Below, piece after piece: positions 8,820-16,815 of a stretch of DNA of 28,238 bases (positions are counted from its first letter, which is position 1; the number at the start of each line of letters is the position of its first letter). The DNA lies in contig NC_087064.1 of the NCBI RefSeq assembly GCF_963678635.1, forward strand, positions 2,451,688 to 2,479,925. Direction: 5' to 3'. The notes under the pieces were generated by a model that was not told where the DNA came from, did no database searches, and was given only the letters and a program-made list of their open reading frames with translations. The position numbers were made by a program, and so were the translations under genes. This stretch comes from Symsagittifera roscoffensis. Lineage: Eukaryota > Xenacoelomorpha > Acoela > Convolutidae.

Positions 8820-9107
8820 ATGTCAGAAGCAACAATAGCAGTAGATGAACCTGACGCAACATTAGTAACAGAGTTTTTTGTTTATAACGAGACAAACAGT
8901 GAAAAAAAATCATGGAAGTTTTGTAACAATGTAACTTTGCCAAGGTCTGAAGTAGCTTTTGTTGCGCAAATGGTAGTAATTCTAATTTTACTAACTTTCT
9001 GCATTCTCAAACTTTCTTTCACTAAATTAAGTTGCGAAGAAACGTCAGTTTGGTTCTCGATTTTATCAGGCTTGGTTGGTTACGTACTACCAAACCCAAG
9101 AATATGA
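8820..9107 (+). CDS. Small membrane protein of the Polinton virion or replication set (95 aa)
   Basis: An acidic N-terminal part with a possible N-glycosylation site (NET, NVT) is followed by one clear hydrophobic segment (about 47-68: AQMVVILILLTFCILKL) and a second semi-hydrophobic one near the C-terminus (VWFSILSGLVGYVLPNP, 77-93). The end GY-LPNP preceded by W and a hydrophobic stretch is, as far as I know, a recurring hallmark of a short membrane protein upstream of the packaging ATPase in animal Polintons. Its stop overlaps the ATPase start as ATGA. A role in virion membrane association or entry is possible but unproved. Confidence 0.7.
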   Translation: MSEATIAVDEPDATLVTEFFVYNETNSEKKSWKFCNNVTLPRSEVAFVAQMVVILILLTFCILKLSFTKLSCEETSVWFSILSGLVGYVLPNPRI

Positions 9108-9805
9108 ATAAAGTGATTGATACTTCGACAAGAATTTTTATGGCGATAGTGGGACCTTCAGGATCCGGGAAAACTGAGTTAATTTTGAAACTTCTGATGG
9201 GAAATACTTTTTACCCTAAATTTGGAACCGTTCTATATCTTTACAAAGAGATGCAACCTGCATTCTCAGAAAAAGTGTCTTCTCGCGAAGTGAATATGGA
9301 GTTCATGAAATTCGACGGATTCGAATCTGTGAGAAAATTAGAAAATGTTCTTCTAGTTTTCGATGATTCATGTGAAGACATCTATAATGACAAGGAATTT
9401 GTTAGGTTAGCGACAGCGGGTAGACATAGAGGGATAGATGTAATATATGTTAAGCATAACTTGTTTCAACAAAGTCGATGGTCGCGTACGATTGATTTGA
9501 ACACTTCACACATCATTCTGTTCAAATCGCCTCGCGACGTTCAGCAACTAGATCTATTAGGAAGACAATTGAATGTATCAAAATTTTTGAGAAACTGTTA
9601 CGAATTAGCTACCAGAGACTCTTTTGGACATCTTCTAATCGACTTGGACCCCCGTACATCAGATTGTTTGAGATATTGTTCAAATATCACACCACCTGGG
9701 CCAACAGTTTTTTATTTACCCTTATCTGAAGCAGAAACTACTCCAATCACAAATGAAAAAGAAAAACTTATCTATTCTGCGGCATATGGTACAACTGAAA
9801 CCTGA
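9104..9805 (+). CDS. FtsK/HerA-type genome-packaging ATPase (233 aa)
   Basis: Start chosen at ATG 9104, which overlaps the previous stop as ATGA; the frame is open upstream to 9032 but with no ATG. Walker A is GPSGSGKT (17-24) and Walker B is LLVFDD (83-88), followed by AGRHRGIDVIYVKHNLF (about 109-126), the arginine-rich and H-x-x-N-L-F segment typical of the packaging ATPases of Polintons, virophages and adintoviruses, and by a conserved LFKSPRD. All key residues are present. By family, it pumps the element's linear double-stranded DNA into preformed capsids. Length is normal for the family. It sits in the usual place upstream of the integrase and capsid genes. Confidence 0.93.
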   Translation: MNKVIDTSTRIFMAIVGPSGSGKTELILKLLMGNTFYPKFGTVLYLYKEMQPAFSEKVSSREVNMEFMKFDGFESVRKLENVLLVFDDSCEDIYNDKEFVRLATAGRHRGIDVIYVKHNLFQQSRWSRTIDLNTSHIILFKSPRDVQQLDLLGRQLNVSKFLRNCYELATRDSFGHLLIDLDPRTSDCLRYCSNITPPGPTVFYLPLSEAETTPITNEKEKLIYSAAYGTTET

Positions 9806-10058
9806 CCAGCTAAGAAGATTAATTAGAAAAACTTCAAATCGTGAGATCATAACACTTGTTTGTGAATGTTTGCTCAATGTAGTCAATGGAAACGTACCCG
9901 TTAAAATCGCAAACATCGAACGATTCGAGACAGCATACAAATACTTATTAACTCCAAAAACCAGTGTTGTCAAAAAACGTGCGATTATTTTGAGTAAAGA
10001 AGGCTTCCATTTAGTTCGACAAATACTTTATTTTTGTTACAAGTACCTCACAACTTAA
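9753..10058 (+). CDS. Conserved small Polinton protein, unknown (101 aa)
   Basis: ATG at 9753 gives 101 residues; a second ATG at 9786 gives 90 and cuts the overlap with the ATPase to 20 nt. All-alpha, basic protein: LRRLIRKTSNREIITLVCE, then LLNVVNGNVPV, then a long run TPKTSVVKKRAIILSKEGFH. The order 'C-E-L-L-N-x-x-x-G-N-V-P' followed by 'K-K-R-x-I-L' recurs, to my knowledge, in other animal Polintons between the ATPase and integrase genes. Function not known; small, basic and highly expressed in position, so a DNA- or capsid-associated role is conceivable. The next gene starts on its stop (TAATG). Confidence 0.75.
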   Translation: MKKKNLSILRHMVQLKPDQLRRLIRKTSNREIITLVCECLLNVVNGNVPVKIANIERFETAYKYLLTPKTSVVKKRAIILSKEGFHLVRQILYFCYKYLTT

Positions 10059-10918
10059 TGATGACTGCTGAAGAATTCATTCTAATTCCGAAACATTTAT
10101 ATGTTAAAGAGCAGCCACATGCTGCACGTGTTCTTCATGATAATAATATTAAACATAAAAACGCTCAACTGTCCTATCTTAACCGGCTTAGACCCCAATT
10201 ACCTCCACAAACTAGTAAGACTACTGCAACGAAGGAAACATTTACGGATAATGTTGAGCCCCAACAAGAACAGCTTAAACTGTTAACGGACGATGAAGAA
10301 GTACCGGTCGAACGTGTTAAAGACGAAAAACTAGAAGAGAAACACAATAGACAGACCGAAAGCATTTTAGGACAGTTACAAGTTTTAGAAGACAAAAAAT
10401 TTGTTAGAGCAAAAACCGTACTTGAAATTATAGAAAATTCAGAAAGAGTAACCATAAACCATGACAATGAGGTGATATATGTAGATAAAGTACCAACAGG
10501 ACTTAAAGCTACAATATTTTTATACGACATACAACAACCAACGAAAAAACTACACAATCCGGCGTTCATTAACATTTTAACTGCTCTCAACTTGAATGAA
10601 AACCTGGTAATAAATCGAAATGCCAAACACGCGGTTCAGTCAGCGTCTTTTAACGCTCAAGAGAAACGAGAACCCGGAACCTCAAGAACCCGCTCAACAT
10701 CGCCCACTTGGCAGGAAAAAAGTAGTGCAAACCTTAAGAGAAGTAAAAAACACAAACGAAAAAGTCTCAGCGGTAATAGAAAAACCCAAAACCAAAAACG
10801 TGAAAAAGAGTCAGAAGAAGGCTCTGACTCATACGGAACGCCCCATAACGATTCAGATTCTCCAACGTCAGAAAAGACGAAGGCGCAAACAAAACAATGG
10901 GAAAATTACCAAGATTGA
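10058..10918 (+). CDS. Conserved Polinton protein with disordered C-terminus, unknown (286 aa)
   Basis: Start at ATG 10058, coupled to the previous stop as TAATG. The first 50 residues (ILIPKHLYVKEQPHAARVL, then KHKNAQLSYLNRL) look conserved and globular. A Gln/Glu/Lys-rich linker follows, then a second compact domain (about 125-195) ending in KLHNPAFINILTALNLNEN. From about residue 188 on the protein is very basic and Ser/Thr-rich (KRSKKHKRKSL). That tail, about 100 codons, is encoded in the same DNA as the N-terminus of the integrase in another frame. Similar proteins lie upstream of the integrase in other Polintons; no function is known to me. A basic tail suggests nucleic-acid binding. 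Confidence 0.75.
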   Translation: MMTAEEFILIPKHLYVKEQPHAARVLHDNNIKHKNAQLSYLNRLRPQLPPQTSKTTATKETFTDNVEPQQEQLKLLTDDEEVPVERVKDEKLEEKHNRQTESILGQLQVLEDKKFVRAKTVLEIIENSERVTINHDNEVIYVDKVPTGLKATIFLYDIQQPTKKLHNPAFINILTALNLNENLVINRNAKHAVQSASFNAQEKREPGTSRTRSTSPTWQEKSSANLKRSKKHKRKSLSGNRKTQNQKREKESEEGSDSYGTPHNDSDSPTSEKTKAQTKQWENYQD

Positions 10919-11840
10919 AGAAAAATTGTTGAAAACTAAATACAGTGACAAAGGTCCCGCGTTATTTGGTAGTGTGAACAACTTGATAAAAGCAAGCAAT
11001 TTGTCGCGAAAGAAAGTTAAACATTTCCTTCATACTGAACCTGCTTACACAAAATATCGAACTGTGATCCGAAAAACGCCGCGACTCAAGGTCATAGTTT
11101 ACGATATCGACGAAATCTGGTCATTAGATCTGGCCTTTGTTGATAAACTTGCCCAGTACAACCATGATGTTAAGTATCTGCTTGTTGCAGTTGACTGCAT
11201 GTCCCGCTATCTCAGAGTGCAACCCTTGAAATCAAAGTATGCTACTACAACAGCAGAAGCGTTCAAACTAATGATAACGACAAAACAACCGGAAAAAGTA
11301 TGGGTGGACAAGGGCACAGAGTTTAAAGGGTCCTTCGAAGCATTATGTAAAAAGAAAGGCATAAACACATATAGCACAGAGAGCGAGAAAAAGTCCGCAT
11401 TCGCTGAGAGAAATATCCGTTCCTTGAAAAATCTTATTTATAAGTACTTGGAGGATAAATGGACTTACTCATACATTGACAAATTGCACGATTTTGTCAA
11501 TGCAATTAATTCGAGAACAAATCGTGTCACAAATCTTGCACCAAATAAAGTAACTAAAAAAGATGTTCCTCGCCTGATTTCATTAAGAGCAGAACAGTCT
11601 TTGAAGTTAGTTCGACGTCCAAAGCTTTATGTTGGTGATTATGTTAGACTTGCCAAAGTAGACATACATTTTCGCAAGGGTTACAAACAATCGTTCACCG
11701 ATGAAGTGTTTGAAGTTTTTGACATACCAACACGAAATCCTCCAACATACAATTTGATTGATTCTAACAGAGAACCGATTGAGGGAAAATTTTACGAGTC
11801 TGAACTGATTCGCGTTCTGGAGAAGGACAATCATGACTGA
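10620..11840 (+). CDS. Retroviral-type (rve, DDE) integrase (406 aa)
   Basis: RNase H-fold catalytic core with D170 (SLDLAFVD), D230 (VWVDKGTEF) and E263 (AFAERNIRSLK); the region 157-285 is a textbook rve domain. Residues 108-150 (GPALFGSVNNLIKASNLSRK...) form the small helical domain that precedes it in Polinton integrases. The C-terminus (about 335-400: YVGDYVRLAK... FTDEVFEVFD... GKFYESELIRV) is the SH3/chromo-like DNA-binding domain. It cuts and joins the element's ends to host DNA, making the 6-bp duplications seen here. The first 100 residues are basic, low complexity and overlap the previous gene for 299 nt, so the real start could lie further in. It ends in an 8-nt overlap with the next gene. 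Confidence 0.95.
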   Translation: MPNTRFSQRLLTLKRNENPEPQEPAQHRPLGRKKVVQTLREVKNTNEKVSAVIEKPKTKNVKKSQKKALTHTERPITIQILQRQKRRRRKQNNGKITKIEEKLLKTKYSDKGPALFGSVNNLIKASNLSRKKVKHFLHTEPAYTKYRTVIRKTPRLKVIVYDIDEIWSLDLAFVDKLAQYNHDVKYLLVAVDCMSRYLRVQPLKSKYATTTAEAFKLMITTKQPEKVWVDKGTEFKGSFEALCKKKGINTYSTESEKKSAFAERNIRSLKNLIYKYLEDKWTYSYIDKLHDFVNAINSRTNRVTNLAPNKVTKKDVPRLISLRAEQSLKLVRRPKLYVGDYVRLAKVDIHFRKGYKQSFTDEVFEVFDIPTRNPPTYNLIDSNREPIEGKFYESELIRVLEKDNHD

Positions 11841-12726
11841 GGGCACTTCCGACAGTCTTTTCACCCATAATGTTCCCCCTTCCTTCACAATTACCCTAGT
11901 TTCATCTGCATCAATGAACGTTTTTAAGGATAACACTCTGGCCAACTTCAAAAATCTCCTGAGTGAAGAAATAAATTTGCAAGGTGAATGGAGAGTAGCA
12001 GTTACAGAAATTACCTTCCCTACTCAGATAAACAACGTAACTGACAACAACATTGTGTACTACAAAAAAGATCGGGTTATAGCAAGCACGAAAGTTGAGA
12101 AAGACAAGATCTCCAGACCTTACCTTGGAGAAACAGCAAAATTAACAAAAGGAGAATATACGAGCATTGATCAAATACTGGACGAGATTCGTCGAAAGAC
12201 AGAATTAGAGAAATTGGATTACGTAATAGATCCAATAACCAAACATCTTTCCTTATGGCTGCATTATTGGGAAGGTATAACTTTTTCAAGCCCGCAAATT
12301 CCTAGTCTACTTGGATTCAAAGGCGTCAGAGATGGAACTGGTTATCATATAGGTTACAAACAAGGAAGCACGAAACATAGCACATTCTCTACCCAAGATC
12401 TTATTGCTGACTATCCCGTTGATGTATGCGCTGGTACTCAGCTTATGTTTATTTATCTGGACATAATTCATTATCAAATAGTCGGAGACACAAAAGCACC
12501 CCTTTTACGAGTCATTGATACAAATCGTCGAGTGAAAAACGGTTACGCATGTACAATTGAACCGAATCATCGTAAAGTGTTTAGTAATTTGGATTTTAAA
12601 AAACTTTTGGTCAATAATATTTCCAATATTTCTGTGAACTTGCGCACAGAAACTGGAGGACTTGTTCCTTTCGCTGGAGGGGGAAAAGTTGTTCTGACTT
12701 TGAAATTTCAAAAGTTTAGCAATTGA
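11833..12726 (+). CDS. Minor capsid (penton-like) protein (297 aa)
   Basis: Position directly upstream of the core and major capsid genes, length near 300 and beta-rich sequence fit the single-jelly-roll penton protein of Polintons. The family signature is present: a stretch of the form N-L-L-S-E-E-I-N-L-x-G-E-W-R-V-A-V-T-E-I-x-F-P (about 38-60), then PSLLGFKGVRDGTGYH (154-169), and a C-terminal LRTETGGLVPFAGG (about 272-285), the usual 'R-T-E-x-G-x-x-V-P-F-x-x-G' ending before the last strand. By homology it forms pentamers at the vertices of an icosahedral capsid. No break seen. Confidence 0.85.
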   Translation: MTEGTSDSLFTHNVPPSFTITLVSSASMNVFKDNTLANFKNLLSEEINLQGEWRVAVTEITFPTQINNVTDNNIVYYKKDRVIASTKVEKDKISRPYLGETAKLTKGEYTSIDQILDEIRRKTELEKLDYVIDPITKHLSLWLHYWEGITFSSPQIPSLLGFKGVRDGTGYHIGYKQGSTKHSTFSTQDLIADYPVDVCAGTQLMFIYLDIIHYQIVGDTKAPLLRVIDTNRRVKNGYACTIEPNHRKVFSNLDFKKLLVNNISNISVNLRTETGGLVPFAGGGKVVLTLKFQKFSN

Positions 12727-12731
12727 TCAAA

Positions 12732-13139
12732 ATGGATTCATATTACCACAACCAAGCAAACCTACCACATTTCTCGGGGCATTATAGACAACGAGGCAGT
12801 GGCTTCGGTGCATTAGCCTTGGGAATAGGAAGAGTCGCACTTCCACTGGCTCGAAAATTTGTGATACCCGCGGCTAAAAAAATCGGAAAAGAACTACTTC
12901 TTCAGGCAGCTCCAGAACTGATAGAAGTTGCAACAAAAAGAAAAAGTCCTAAGCAGGCACTCAAAAGCACCGTTAGAAAAACAATCAAAAAGCAAGTAGG
13001 AGGAGGAAGTAGATCTCGGAAAAGTCATCCGAAAAGAACGACGGCGTTTAAACGAAAAACGAGACGCGTCATTCCCAGAAAACGAACTGCACAGAGAAGT
13101 CGCTCCGATTTCTTTACAAGGGTTAAAAATGATTTCTAA
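12732..13139 (+). CDS. Basic virion core protein (pX/pVI-like) (135 aa)
   Basis: First ATG at 12732. The N-terminal third has a Gly-rich, amphipathic segment (GFGALALGIGRVALPLARKF) and the last half is crowded with Lys, Arg and Ser (for example SRSRKSHPKRTTAFKRKTRR). Short basic proteins of this type between the penton and capsid genes occur in many Polintons and recall the adenovirus core proteins that condense DNA and, for the amphipathic part, disturb membranes. The match is by layout and composition, not by strict homology. A Gly-Gly-Gly linker at about 98-100 might be a site for the adenain-like protease; that is inference. Overlaps the next gene by 11 nt. Confidence 0.75.
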   Translation: MDSYYHNQANLPHFSGHYRQRGSGFGALALGIGRVALPLARKFVIPAAKKIGKELLLQAAPELIEVATKRKSPKQALKSTVRKTIKKQVGGGSRSRKSHPKRTTAFKRKTRRVIPRKRTAQRSRSDFFTRVKNDF

Positions 13140-14445
13140 TTTAATCCCGAGTGAAGCAACTCACAGCTCCTTGGACTTATTTGAGAAACCGCCTTTGCTT
13201 GTCACTTTTGAAAATGCATTCACCCAAAAAATTGGACCTTCCTACTCCCCTGATGGTCCTATGCTAGAGTTTGAAGTACTCGGCGACAGAAATAATTTCA
13301 TCGATCTTCAACGTACTCGTTTGGAAATAGTTGCACGAATTGTTCGAAGCAATGGAAACGTGCTTCGAACACATGCTACAGAGGCGGCAAACAGAGATAC
13401 GCCGTATTTTGTTAACAATCCTTTATCTTCATTATTTTCTGAGTGTACACTGTCTCTGAATGGTGAAAAAATATCAACTACCAATGCTAATTTTGCCCAT
13501 AAAAGCTTTATTGAGACCGAGTTTTCATACGGTAATGATGCCAAGAAAACATGGTTGGCTTGTCAAGGTTATTATTATGAAGAAAATCCATCAGCCATTG
13601 ACGGTGCTGGAAGGAGAGCTGATGATGTTACGGAGCGTAAAGGTCTCGTTGCGGCCTCGAGCGAGCTGAAGCTATTTGGTAAAATTGCTTGCGATTTTTT
13701 GTCGTGTGACAAGCATCTACTTAGCGGTGTGACAATAAGATTGTCTCTTAGACGTTCTCCTAATGATTTTGTTGTCATATCTGAAGATGCAGCTAAACAC
13801 TACAAGGTCCAAATAATCGAAGCTAACCTCTATGTCAGAAAGATGACTGTGACTGACTATGTTCTCTCATCAATAGAAAAAACTTTGTTGAAGAACCCGG
13901 CAATTTACAATTACATCGAAGTAGTACCAAAAACGTTTCTCGCAACTGCAGGAGTACAAAGCTGGCGACAAGAGGATGTTTTTGCAAAAGAACCTGTTCG
14001 AAGAATGATAGTAGCAATGAGCATAAACGAAGCATATTTGGGTACTAATAGAACAAACCCTTTTCATTACCAGAAATTTGGGTTGAATGAGATCATTGTT
14101 TACAGAAACGGTCTACCCATTGCCGGAACTCCCATCTCAACATCAGACAATAAAAGAATTTATTACAATACGCTTGAGGCTCTTGATTTTGTTTTAAACA
14201 CTAGTCATGGAATCAGTCTCGCTAATTATGATAATCATTATATTATGGCTTTTGATCTCACGTCTACTCAGGAGGCTTCACACGATTTTATTCATCCTGA
14301 ATTGACCAATTGCACTATTTCGCTCGAACTCAAGTTTGACGCAGGTCTCGCTAATAACGTCGAGTTATTGTTTATGGGAGAGCGTGCATCAACAGTTTAT
14401 GTGCGTTCAGATAGAAAAATTACCAAAAACACTCTTATGACCTAA
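13129..14445 (+). CDS. Major capsid protein, double jelly roll (438 aa)
   Basis: The N-terminus has SSLDLFEKPPL (14-24) followed by GPMLEFEVLGDRNNFIDLQR (about 43-62), and then NPLSSLFSECTLSLNGE (96-112), all hallmarks of Polinton major capsid proteins; FIETEFSYG and later CDFLSCDKHLLSGVTIRLSL (188-207) match the end of the first and the linking strands of the family. It forms pseudo-hexameric trimers that build the icosahedral shell. Length is a little below the usual 450-650 residues, but both barrels appear to be present and no internal stop or shift is seen. It is followed after seven bases by the protease gene. Confidence 0.92.
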   Translation: MISNLIPSEATHSSLDLFEKPPLLVTFENAFTQKIGPSYSPDGPMLEFEVLGDRNNFIDLQRTRLEIVARIVRSNGNVLRTHATEAANRDTPYFVNNPLSSLFSECTLSLNGEKISTTNANFAHKSFIETEFSYGNDAKKTWLACQGYYYEENPSAIDGAGRRADDVTERKGLVAASSELKLFGKIACDFLSCDKHLLSGVTIRLSLRRSPNDFVVISEDAAKHYKVQIIEANLYVRKMTVTDYVLSSIEKTLLKNPAIYNYIEVVPKTFLATAGVQSWRQEDVFAKEPVRRMIVAMSINEAYLGTNRTNPFHYQKFGLNEIIVYRNGLPIAGTPISTSDNKRIYYNTLEALDFVLNTSHGISLANYDNHYIMAFDLTSTQEASHDFIHPELTNCTISLELKFDAGLANNVELLFMGERASTVYVRSDRKITKNTLMT

Positions 14446-14452
14446 GATAGAC

Positions 14453-14890
14453 ATGGATAATCTTCAACTAGTAGAAATTATTAACCGTTGTAAACATTTG
14501 AAACATCGCTTTAGAGGTGTTTTTCCGGCAGATTTGCCAAGCTCTTCAGTACTGAAAAACGATAATACGTTCATGATTATGAATGCCTCACCATCGGATC
14601 AACCTGGAACCCACTGGTTGCTTTTTGCTCAAGCTGGAGGACAGATATTCTTCGCAGATCCTCTAGGTAAACGATTATGTGATTATCCCCTCGTGTACAA
14701 GAATATGCGACGAACAATTCACGAGGGAAATCAGCTACTGTTGAAAAAACCAATACAATCAGCTGATTCAGTGTTATGCGGACTTTATTGTATTTATGTT
14801 GCTCATGTTATAATTACAAACAAATTTCCAATAGGTTTCAATCTTAATGATCATGATTTGATAAGATTTGCCAAACATATGTTATTCTAA
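14453..14890 (+). CDS. Adenain-like cysteine protease (145 aa)
   Basis: All four active-site elements of the adenain/Ulp1-like fold are in order: H54 in GTHWLLF, D69 in FADPLG, Q102 in PIQS and C109 in VLCGLYC. The length is typical. In Polintons this enzyme matures capsid and core proteins, as adenain does in adenovirus. It is the last gene of the plus-strand array; no good AATAAA follows directly, and the convergent gene at 15166 ends 275 bp downstream. Confidence 0.93.
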   Translation: MDNLQLVEIINRCKHLKHRFRGVFPADLPSSSVLKNDNTFMIMNASPSDQPGTHWLLFAQAGGQIFFADPLGKRLCDYPLVYKNMRRTIHEGNQLLLKKPIQSADSVLCGLYCIYVAHVIITNKFPIGFNLNDHDLIRFAKHMLF

Positions 14891-15165
14891 ATTAATTTAT
14901 TGATGTTTTTGTAAAATTTATAAATTCGTTTTTTTTTTTTCAATTCATTCTTATTAACAACAAAGTTTTTTTCTGCAAGTTTATGTGAACCGCGAAAAGT
15001 TTCATATCAAGTCTTTCGAATTATTAAGGCATGGCCGTTTGGTTTAAGGGGCAATAGCTAACCCGGCGTTGCTCGTCGCTACGCTCCTCGGGAACGCCTC
15101 CCGCTTGTGTAGTAACAATTTTTTTTTTTTTTTTTTGGTATACAAGAGCGAAAGAAAACCAATAT
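14891..15165. other. Convergent intergenic spacer
   Basis: Lies between the 3' ends of the protease gene and the minus-strand gene. TTTATT at 14896-14901 is a minus-strand AATAAA. It also contains one copy of the tRNA-like inverted repeat (14989-15103) and an 18-base T run (about 15119-15136). Confidence 0.5.
14989..15103 (+). repeat. Inverted repeat copy 1 (tRNA-like, SINE-like), 115 bp
   Basis: Reverse complement is found at 18581-18695. The 80 bp at 15024-15103 are identical to 18660-18581; the outer 35 bp are about 75 percent alike. The piece GGCATGGCCGTTTGG followed by TTTAAGGGGCAATAG looks like the 5' half of a tRNA, and TGGTTTAAGGG fits the Pol III A box (TRGYNNARNGG). No clear B box is present. 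A T run follows, as a Pol III terminator would. Confidence 0.85.
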
Positions 15166-15792
15166 TTAAAACTTGAATTTCTTCTCCATGATAAATTTCA
15201 CAAACAAAGTGTTTGAATCAATTTCCATACAACCATACCCACTTAAAATTATGTCAATTATTTTAGAAAACTCAGCAGCGTTTTCACCATTCAAAATATT
15301 AGTAAAGCGTTCAATTGTTACGTTAGTAATCAGGTCAGTTTGAGTTTGAACAGATTTAGTCTGCGAGCCGAAGCAAACTTGAGGCAATCGTCTGCGAACT
15401 GGAACACCACTAACATCTAAGTTGTTGATAGAGTTATAATTCACAGCTATTTTCAGTTTTTCCATCAGAGGGCCAGACAATTCATAGTTGGAGCAACCCA
15501 AAATTAAATATTTGAATGTAGAGAGAAGACAAGGAACAACGAAGGCTTTTGAAGTCATCTTGTTAAGTAAATCGGTAGACTCTTTCGTAAATTCGACCAG
15601 CACATGATAATGTTTTTCGTTGTCAATCGAATGGTTGCAAAAATCTAATTTATTCGAATGGGAGGATACTGCAAAATTTGCTTTTGAAGCGAAGCCTGAA
15701 AAGTTGGGTTCATGATTCAGGATGAAAAATTTGTAATTTTTACGGAATTGTTTGAAATAATCAGGGGATTGCTCATACATTGCTTCAACCAT
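15166..15792 (-). CDS. Protein with HUH-like HxH motif, tentative Rep-type nuclease relative (208 aa)
   Basis: Minus-strand gene of the accessory segment. After a beta-strand-like start (NYKFFILNHEP, 19-29), residues 61-68 read HYHVLVEF, which is the pattern of HUH endonuclease motif 2 (His-hydrophobic-His plus hydrophobic run), and at 93-104 FKYLILGCSNYE could be a following helix with a Tyr (Y103). A linker rich in Gln/Thr (SVQTQTD, 148-153) and a helical C-terminal domain complete the protein. HUH proteins nick DNA in rolling-circle or hairpin replication. A classic Y-x-x-K motif is not evident, so the call is weak. The start could also be Met5. The gene lies downstream of 15830-16189 on the same strand, with a 37-nt gap. 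Confidence 0.5.
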   Translation of the reverse strand: MVEAMYEQSPDYFKQFRKNYKFFILNHEPNFSGFASKANFAVSSHSNKLDFCNHSIDNEKHYHVLVEFTKESTDLLNKMTSKAFVVPCLLSTFKYLILGCSNYELSGPLMEKLKIAVNYNSINNLDVSGVPVRRRLPQVCFGSQTKSVQTQTDLITNVTIERFTNILNGENAAEFSKIIDIILSGYGCMEIDSNTLFVKFIMEKKFKF

Positions 15793-15829
15793 TGCTTTGA
15801 AGTTTCAATCGAATAACGAGTTGATAATG

Positions 15830-16189
15830 TTACACAACCCGACAGTTATCATCGTTTTCACTTTCGCATTCCTTTTCAGAGCATGAAGATTTTTTAGATT
15901 TGTTTCGCTTTTTTCTAAGTTTTTCAGTCACGTCGCAGTTTTTTGCTTTCGTCAACCTTTTAATTTTTGTGTAATTGTCCGCCAAGGACTCGAATTCACC
16001 AGTTGACAAAGTTATTCCTTGTCGATACTTAAAAGTTCCCTCTTCGTCTTTTTTGTACAATTTGATAGTTATGTAAGTACCGGTCTGTGCGAATGTTTTT
16101 GCACCGACTCTAACTAAACGTTTATCATTCGAAGATATATCCCTAAAATCATCGAAATAGTCTACATCCGTGTCAAGAGAAGCGTACAT
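15830..16189 (-). CDS. PC4-like single-stranded DNA-binding protein, tentative (119 aa)
   Basis: Residues 23-78 follow the PC4/p15 coactivator layout: KRLVRVGAKTFAQTGTYITI (two strands), KLYKKDEEG turn, then YRQGITLSTGEFESLADNY, like the K-G-I-S-L-x-x-E-Q-W-x-x-L of PC4. The tail is Lys-rich then acidic with a Cys pair (KKRNKSKKSSCSEKECESE), the sort of charged tail seen on PC4. PC4-type proteins bind single-stranded DNA and help transcription or replication. It is the first gene of the minus-strand pair; a TATA-like TATAAAAA lies about 185 bases upstream (16378-16371 on the minus strand). Confidence 0.55.
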   Translation of the reverse strand: MYASLDTDVDYFDDFRDISSNDKRLVRVGAKTFAQTGTYITIKLYKKDEEGTFKYRQGITLSTGEFESLADNYTKIKRLTKAKNCDVTEKLRKKRNKSKKSSCSEKECESENDDNCRVV

Positions 16190-16815
16190 TATAAATGAAT
16201 AACAACCAACTGGTTTTTAGTGTGGAACGTTGAAGAATGACTGATCACAGTATACGAGACAGATCATGCGCTCCCAAAGTAAAAATTTAGGTGATAAAGT
16301 TTACGAGCGCCCTAAGCCATATTGATAAGACTTAATCACCAAGGATATAATTTCTTTAACGATAAACCTCTTTTTATATGGGTATTTAGTTACTTTTTCC
16401 CCCGGCTATTGTCTAAAAATCTTCTAGTGTTATTTATTGTGACGGTTATTTTAATGACTGTTATGAATCATGGTAATGAATTTCTAACAGCATAACAATG
16501 AATGTCTGGCAAACTATCATGAAAACTTGATTTTGAGTGCTTTCGCCCGTAACCACTATAATAAAGCTGTCACATAAATCTAAAAAATCGGGTTTTCACA
16601 TTCATTCCTAACATGACCTCAGGCGTCATGCTTAAAAGAATGACTAAAATTTGATAGCCTCGCCTAAAAAGTTATTAGCTTTGACCTAATTGAACTATGC
16701 CACCCCTTTCCTGATCTCATTTTCATTAATAAACTTTTCATACTTTTCATTCTCTCAATTTCATTTCGGTAGTTCAGTCATTTCATTTTAACAAAACTTT
16801 AAACCTCTTCAAGTC
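16190..16815. promoter_or_regulatory. Divergent promoter region of the accessory genes
   Basis: No gene in 626 bp. It separates the minus-strand pair from the plus-strand gene at 16816. Candidate TATA boxes face both ways: minus-strand TATAAAAA at 16378-16371 and plus-strand TATAATAAAG at 16557-16566. A short GCGCTC/GAGCGC inverted repeat lies at about 16268 and 16305. Assignment is by position and motif only. Confidence 0.4.

Noticed and set aside
10174-10626. 150-codon minus-strand open frame rich in Ser, Phe and Val
   Set aside because: Lies fully antisense to the conserved Polinton gene at 10058-10918; composition is that of a complement shadow.
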